Positions 59,206-64,000 of a DNA stretch of 64,000 nucleotides are shown here, one piece after another. Numbering within the stretch: the stretch's first letter is position 1; the number at the start of each line of letters is the position of its first letter. The notes under the pieces are model-generated. The model had not been told where the DNA came from, made no database searches, and was given only the letters and a program-made list of their open reading frames with translations. This stretch comes from an uncultured Rhodobiaceae bacterium (GTDB taxonomy: Bacteria; Pseudomonadota; Alphaproteobacteria; Rhizobiales; TMED25). The stretch is from contig CAJWPC010000004.1 of assembly GCA_913045225.1 (NCBI GenBank), positions 90,626 through 154,625 on the forward strand, given 5' to 3'. The position numbers and the translations under genes were made by a program.

Positions 59206-59862
59206 ATGAAATTTTTTGTCGATACTGCTGAAATAAAAGAAATAAGAGAACTTTCAGAGATGAACCTAGTTGATGGAGTTACTACAAATCCATCATTGAT
59301 TGCAAAATCAGGTAATGATATTAAAGAAACAATAAAAAATATCTGTGAAATAGTGCCAGGTCCAGTTAGTGCTGAAGTTACCGCGACTGACATAAACGGA
59401 ATGATCGAAGAGGGAAAGATCCTTCACGGCTTAGCACGAAATGTTGTTGTCAAGATTCCACTAACATGGGAGGGTCTCGATGCATGTAATAAATTTACTG
59501 AGTTAAATATCCCCACCAATGTTACACTTTGTTTTTCTGCTCCCCAAGCATTACTTGCAGCAAAGGCAGGCGCAACTTACGTATCCCCATTTATTGGTAG
59601 GCTTGATGATACAGGTATAAACGGAGTCGATCTTATTGGCGAAATTAGAGCGATTTATGACAACTATGACGATCTCAATACCATGATTTTAGCGGCATCC
59701 ATTAGAAATATCAATCATGTTAAACAGGTTGCGATGATTGGAGCCGATGTTGCAACAATACCTCCAAAAATATTAAAGGAACTAGTGAAGCATCCACTCA
59801 CTGATATTGGCTTATCAAACTTTTTAAATGATTGGGCTTCAACGGGTCAAAAGATAAGATAG
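59206..59862 (+). CDS. fsa: Transaldolase-like fructose-6-phosphate aldolase
   Basis: A 218-aa small-type transaldolase. [17 protein letters not shown] and [16 protein letters not shown] open the barrel, and the Schiff-base lysine is K83 in NVVVKIPLT. The closely related TalC-type enzymes of this size may act as true transaldolases rather than as fructose-6-phosphate aldolases; sequence alone does not settle it. It follows GGAG and sits between divergent priA and xerC (14 bp). Confidence 0.93.
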   Translation: MKFFVDTAEIKEIRELSEMNLVDGVTTNPSLIAKSGNDIKETIKNICEIVPGPVSAEVTATDINGMIEEGKILHGLARNVVVKIPLTWEGLDACNKFTELNIPTNVTLCFSAPQALLAAKAGATYVSPFIGRLDDTGINGVDLIGEIRAIYDNYDDLNTMILAASIRNINHVKQVAMIGADVATIPPKILKELVKHPLTDIGLSNFLNDWASTGQKIR

Positions 59863-59876
59863 ATTGCAACTAGCAC

Positions 59877-60872
59877 ATGAGTAATATTTTCAAGATAGAA
59901 CTAGCTAAAGATGACTTAAATCAGGCGTTGAATACTTGGATAAGCCACTTAAAAAATGAGAAAAGAGTATCATCACATACAGTCGACGCTTACTACAGAG
60001 ATATTAACTCATTCATACATTTCTTAATTGAGCACATAGGGGGACCTTTGTCGTTGCGAAATCTTGAGACTCTTATTGCCACAGATTTCAGAGCTTTCAT
60101 GGCTAGAAAAAAAAGGGATGGAAATAGTACAAGAACGATTGCAAGATTGATGTCGAGCATAAGATCTCTTTTCGAATATTTTGAAAAAATTGAAATTATA
60201 AAAAATAATGCGATAAATAATATTAGAATGCCGAAGTTACCACAAAGTATTCCAAAACCCCTTACGTATGAGCAGGCAAAAGATCTGATCATTGACACAC
60301 AAAATCCTGATATTAATGAGAAGTCTCCAGATTGGGTCCAAATTAGAAATAAATGTATTTTTCTTCTGCTGTATGGATGTGGCCTAAGAATAAGCGAGGC
60401 TCTGGAGTTAAATATAAAAGATGCACCCATTGAAGAATGGCAGGATACTATCCGAGTGAGAGGAAAGGGGAATAAATATCGAGAAGTTCCGTTGTTGTCT
60501 GATATAAAAGAAAATATAAAGAAATATATAGAACTATATCCAAAGAAATATAATTTTGATGACCCTTTATTTATCGGGATAAGAGGAGATAGGCTAAGTC
60601 CCCGCATTGTGCAAATAATCATGCAAAAAATGAGAGCTAGCCTTAATTTACCTGAAAATGCGACGCCACACTCTTTGAGGCATTCATATGCAACACACCT
60701 ACTACAAGCAGGAGTCGACCTTCGTTCTATACAAGAGTTACTTGGTCATGCAAGTTTGTCTACAACACAGATGTATACAAAGGTAAATCAGAAGCAATTA
60801 CTCGATGTCCACCAAAAAGCTCATCCTAGAAATAAGGCACGTCATCTCAAACTAGTCTCTGATAACTCGTAA
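59877..60872 (+). CDS. xerC: Tyrosine recombinase XerC
   Basis: A 331-aa site-specific recombinase that resolves chromosome dimers at dif together with XerD. The SAM-like core-binding domain is residues 1-130. The catalytic set is Arg171 in CGLRISEAL, His265 and Arg268 in HSLRHSYATHLL, His291 in LLGHASL, and Tyr300 in TTQMYTKV. All are intact. It is an endogenous housekeeping recombinase by its length and context, not a phage integrase. Its stop abuts the convergent sucD stop. Confidence 0.92.
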   Translation: MSNIFKIELAKDDLNQALNTWISHLKNEKRVSSHTVDAYYRDINSFIHFLIEHIGGPLSLRNLETLIATDFRAFMARKKRDGNSTRTIARLMSSIRSLFEYFEKIEIIKNNAINNIRMPKLPQSIPKPLTYEQAKDLIIDTQNPDINEKSPDWVQIRNKCIFLLLYGCGLRISEALELNIKDAPIEEWQDTIRVRGKGNKYREVPLLSDIKENIKKYIELYPKKYNFDDPLFIGIRGDRLSPRIVQIIMQKMRASLNLPENATPHSLRHSYATHLLQAGVDLRSIQELLGHASLSTTQMYTKVNQKQLLDVHQKAHPRNKARHLKLVSDNS

Positions 60873-61742
60873 TTATTTGATATTTTTGAGGGTCGATCCG
60901 AGCATTGCGGGTGAACTTGACATAACAATTCCAGCGCTTTTCATTGCATCTATTTTCGTTTCTGCGGAGCCTGAATTACCATCTACAATGGCGCCAGCAT
61001 GGCCCATACGCCTTCCAGGAGGGGCTGTAAGACCTGCAATAAATCCAATAATGGGTTTACCTTTTTTGTTTTTTCTTATAAATTCAGCTGCTTCCTCTTC
61101 CGCTGATCCACCAATTTCACCAATCATAATTATTGCCTCTGTCTTCGGGTCAGAATAAAACCTATCAATAACTTCGATGAAGTCTATCCCTTTTATTGGG
61201 TCACCTCCTATACCAACACAAGTCGACTGTCCATAACCTACAGCTGTAGTTTGTGCAACAGCCTCATAAGTAAGTGTTCCAGAGCGAGAGACAATACCAA
61301 TTGAACCAGCACGGTGTATATGCCCTGGCATGATCCCGATCTTACACTCTCCGGGCGTTATAATTCCAGGACAATTAGGGCCCACTAGAATAGAATTTGA
61401 CTTATTGAGAACTGCTCTCACCTCCAGCATATCGAGAACAGGTATGCCTTCTGTGATGCAGACAATAATTTCTATCTCAGCACCTATTGCTTCAATTATT
61501 GCCGCGGCAGCAAATTGTGGTGGAACATAAATTACAGACGCATTTGCACCTGTGCTCGTAACGGCATCAACGACATTATCGAAAATCGGAAGATTTAAAT
61601 GCTCAGCACCACCTTTACCTGGAGTTACCCCACCAACTAACTGCGTTCCATATTCAATTGCTTGTTGTGAGTGGAATGTTCCGTGCTTACCAGTAAATCC
61701 CTGGCAAATAACTTTTGTATTATTATTTACTAAGATGGACAT
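60873..61742 (-). CDS. sucD: Succinyl-CoA synthetase alpha subunit
   Basis: The 289-aa subunit that carries the phosphohistidine of succinyl-CoA ligase in the TCA cycle. The CoA-binding Rossmann domain has [19 protein letters not shown], and the active histidine is in [29 protein letters not shown] appears here as [15 protein letters not shown]. It lies 6 bp after sucC on the minus strand. The 2-oxoglutarate dehydrogenase genes sucAB do not follow; convergent xerC does. Confidence 0.96.
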   Translation of the reverse strand: MSILVNNNTKVICQGFTGKHGTFHSQQAIEYGTQLVGGVTPGKGGAEHLNLPIFDNVVDAVTSTGANASVIYVPPQFAAAAIIEAIGAEIEIIVCITEGIPVLDMLEVRAVLNKSNSILVGPNCPGIITPGECKIGIMPGHIHRAGSIGIVSRSGTLTYEAVAQTTAVGYGQSTCVGIGGDPIKGIDFIEVIDRFYSDPKTEAIIMIGEIGGSAEEEAAEFIRKNKKGKPIIGFIAGLTAPPGRRMGHAGAIVDGNSGSAETKIDAMKSAGIVMSSSPAMLGSTLKNIK

Positions 61743-61748
61743 TATTCA

Positions 61749-62918
61749 TCATACCTTTGATACTGCATCAACTATCTTTTTGGCAGCCTCGTCTAAATCA
61801 TTTGCGGATATAATATTCAAACCAGACTCTTTCAGATATTTTTTACCTAAATCCACATTGGTACCCTCCAATCTCACAACCAATGGTATAGATAAATTTA
61901 GCTCGCTTGCAGTCTCTATTATTCCTTGTGCAATTATTTCGCAGCGCATTATTCCGCCGAATATATTAACAAGTATTCCCTTCACATTTTTATCACTTAG
62001 GATAATTTTAAATGCATTCATAACTTGCTCTTTGGTAGCGCCGCCGCCCACATCTAAAAAATTTGCTGGCTCCTCTCCATATAACTTTATAATATCCATT
62101 GTTGCCATTGCCAAACCTGCACCATTTACCATGCAGCCAATTGTACCATCAAGCTTTACGTAACTTAATCCGTGATTTGAAGCCTCAATTTCTAGGGGAT
62201 CTTCCTCCTCAGGATCTCTCAAGCTCAAAATATCTTGATGTCGAAAAAGAGCATTTGAATCAAAATTCATTTTTGCATCTAGGCAGATCAAATGACCTTC
62301 AGTGGATAAGACAAAGGGATTAATTTCAATTAGACTCGCATCTTTTTCTACAAATAATAAAAGTAAATTATTTAAAACAGCCGTTAATTTTCCTTTGTGT
62401 GCAGTATCAAGGTTTAAAATCCTCAAAACTTCATCAATGTTTTCACTATTGAGTTCCGTTCTGGATGCGTCCAGATATATTTTAGCTATCTTTTCTGGAT
62501 TTTTATCAGCAACCTCTTCAATGTCCATTCCTCCCTCTGATGAAGCTATCAGACATATTGCTTTAGTCTTCCTATCAATTAGATAGGATAAATAAAATTC
62601 TCTATCAATGTTGCAGCCATCTTCTATATATACCCTTTTTACTACTTTACCGTCGGGTCCAGTTTGGTTTGTTACAAGTTTCATCCCTAACATTTTATTA
62701 AAAGCTAATTTTACCTCATCAAAATTATCAACAACCTTAACGCCGCCGCCTTTGCCCCTACCACCAGCATGAATCTGAGCTTTTACAACCCACTTTGGGC
62801 CCTGAAGGATATCAATATGTTCATCTAATTCTTTGGAATTAAAAGCTGTAAACCCATTTAATACGGGTACTTTATACTCTCTTAAAAGCTGTTTTGCTTG
62901 ATGTTCATGTATATTCAT
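61749..62918 (-). CDS. sucC: Succinyl-CoA synthetase beta subunit
   Basis: A 389-aa ATP-grasp subunit. MNIHEHQAKQLLREYKVPV at the start, VKAQIHAGGRGKGGGVKV in the grasp domain, LIEINPFVL, and the GIMRCEIIAQGII segment of the C-terminal CoA-ligase domain match the family. It forms succinyl-CoA ligase with SucD. It lies 27 bp after mdh and 6 bp before sucD, so mdh-sucC-sucD are one transcript. Confidence 0.96.
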   Translation of the reverse strand: MNIHEHQAKQLLREYKVPVLNGFTAFNSKELDEHIDILQGPKWVVKAQIHAGGRGKGGGVKVVDNFDEVKLAFNKMLGMKLVTNQTGPDGKVVKRVYIEDGCNIDREFYLSYLIDRKTKAICLIASSEGGMDIEEVADKNPEKIAKIYLDASRTELNSENIDEVLRILNLDTAHKGKLTAVLNNLLLLFVEKDASLIEINPFVLSTEGHLICLDAKMNFDSNALFRHQDILSLRDPEEEDPLEIEASNHGLSYVKLDGTIGCMVNGAGLAMATMDIIKLYGEEPANFLDVGGGATKEQVMNAFKIILSDKNVKGILVNIFGGIMRCEIIAQGIIETASELNLSIPLVVRLEGTNVDLGKKYLKESGLNIISANDLDEAAKKIVDAVSKV

Positions 62919-62945
62919 TAAAAATTACTTATTTCAATATGAAAA

Positions 62946-63932
<987 letters not shown>

Positions 63933-64000
63933 TTATTCTGAAATTATACTATCCAAATAGTCTGACGATTGCATTTCTTCCAAACGTGATACAGTTCTCT
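63933..64000 (-). CDS. zapE: ZapE/AFG1 family ATPase, C-terminal fragment (window edge)
   Basis: The last 21 codons of a minus-strand gene whose start lies beyond the right edge. The readable C terminus is RTVSRLEEMQSSDYLDSIIS plus one residue, which matches the conserved end of AFG1-like ATPases (Arg-Thr-x-Ser-Arg-Leu-x-Glu-Met-Gln-Ser). Members next to mdh are common in Alphaproteobacteria. The stop is 18 bp before the mdh start. With so few residues the call relies on that end motif and on the location. Confidence 0.6.
   Translation of the reverse strand, partial: RTVSRLEEMQSSDYLDSIISE

Noticed and set aside
59993..60622. 209-aa open frame on the minus strand inside xerC
   Set aside because: It is a shadow of xerC, whose catalytic residues are all in the plus-strand frame; the antisense translation has no recognisable domain.
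59877..60872. xerC as a mobile-element integrase
   Set aside because: Length, the intact housekeeping motif set, and the conserved priA-fsa-xerC neighbourhood indicate the chromosomal XerC; there is no tRNA, att repeat or phage gene nearby.
61552..62163. 203-aa plus-strand open frame across sucD and sucC
   Set aside because: It spans the junction of two well-supported minus-strand genes and has no family resemblance.

Overview
The window is a compact, AT-rich chromosomal segment (about one third G+C by eye, not computed) of an alphaproteobacterium, probably a free-living marine one with a streamlined genome. Alphaproteobacterial hallmarks are class I lysyl-tRNA synthetase, the divergent metZ/double-domain dCTP deaminase pair, DUF2794, an IalB-rlmN-argG block, RpoE-ChrR, the obgE-proB-proA-nadD-rsfS-rlmH-ctpA-rppH run, and the atpHAGDC operon without F0 genes beside priA, fsa and xerC. 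I cannot assign the clade from sequence alone. No rRNA, tRNA, insertion sequence, prophage or CRISPR array is visible. No gene-free stretch exceeds about 180 bp.

Layout. 1-9.5 kb: arginine genes (argD fragment, argF, argE), a Trk potassium channel, an unrecognised 118-aa gene, metZ, dCTP deaminase, lysK and pyrD. 9.5-13.2 kb: a TIGR02186/TauE membrane pair facing an NMT1-type ABC binding protein and permease that have no ATPase nearby. 13.2-17.3 kb: YtoQ and an accessory catabolic-looking set (zinc alcohol dehydrogenase, Gfo/Idh/MocA oxidoreductase, SDR, cupin, NIPSNAP). 17.3-20 kb: cytochrome c maturation ccmABCDG, including a 47-aa ccmD. 20-35.5 kb: a long aconitase B that looks Bacteroidota-like, htpG, DUF2794, a YccA-type protein, pterin dehydratase, an rRNA/tRNA methylase, IalB, rlmN, argG, folD, YggT, tatABC, a sulfatase, HlyU and an amidohydrolase. 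35.7-42.3 kb: a singlet-oxygen-type stress island with the ECF sigma factor RpoE, its zinc anti-sigma ChrR, and lipid-modifying genes (FAD oxidoreductase, DUF1365, CFA-synthase-like methyltransferase, SDRs, DUF2177). 42.3-51.9 kb: ketopantoate-reductase-like and quinone-reductase genes, then rplU-rpmA-obgE-proB-proA-nadD-rsfS-rlmH-ctpA-rppH. 51.9-64 kb: F1 ATP synthase, priA, fsa, xerC, sucD, sucC, mdh and the tail of zapE.

How the genes work together. Central carbon and energy genes (acnB, sucCD, mdh, atpHAGDC, ccm) indicate respiratory TCA metabolism with c-type cytochromes. Arginine and proline synthesis is well represented. The rpoE-chrR island suggests adaptation to light and reactive oxygen. 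Genes are packed so tightly that every complete convergent pair is separated by 33 bp or less, with no intrinsic terminator visible. The strongest points for follow-up are the foreign-looking AcnB, the RpoE-ChrR lipid island with candidate promoters and a Cys-for-His change in the ChrR zinc site, the ATPase-less transporter facing TauE/TIGR02186, and the orphan 118-aa gene in the metZ-trkH-argE operon.
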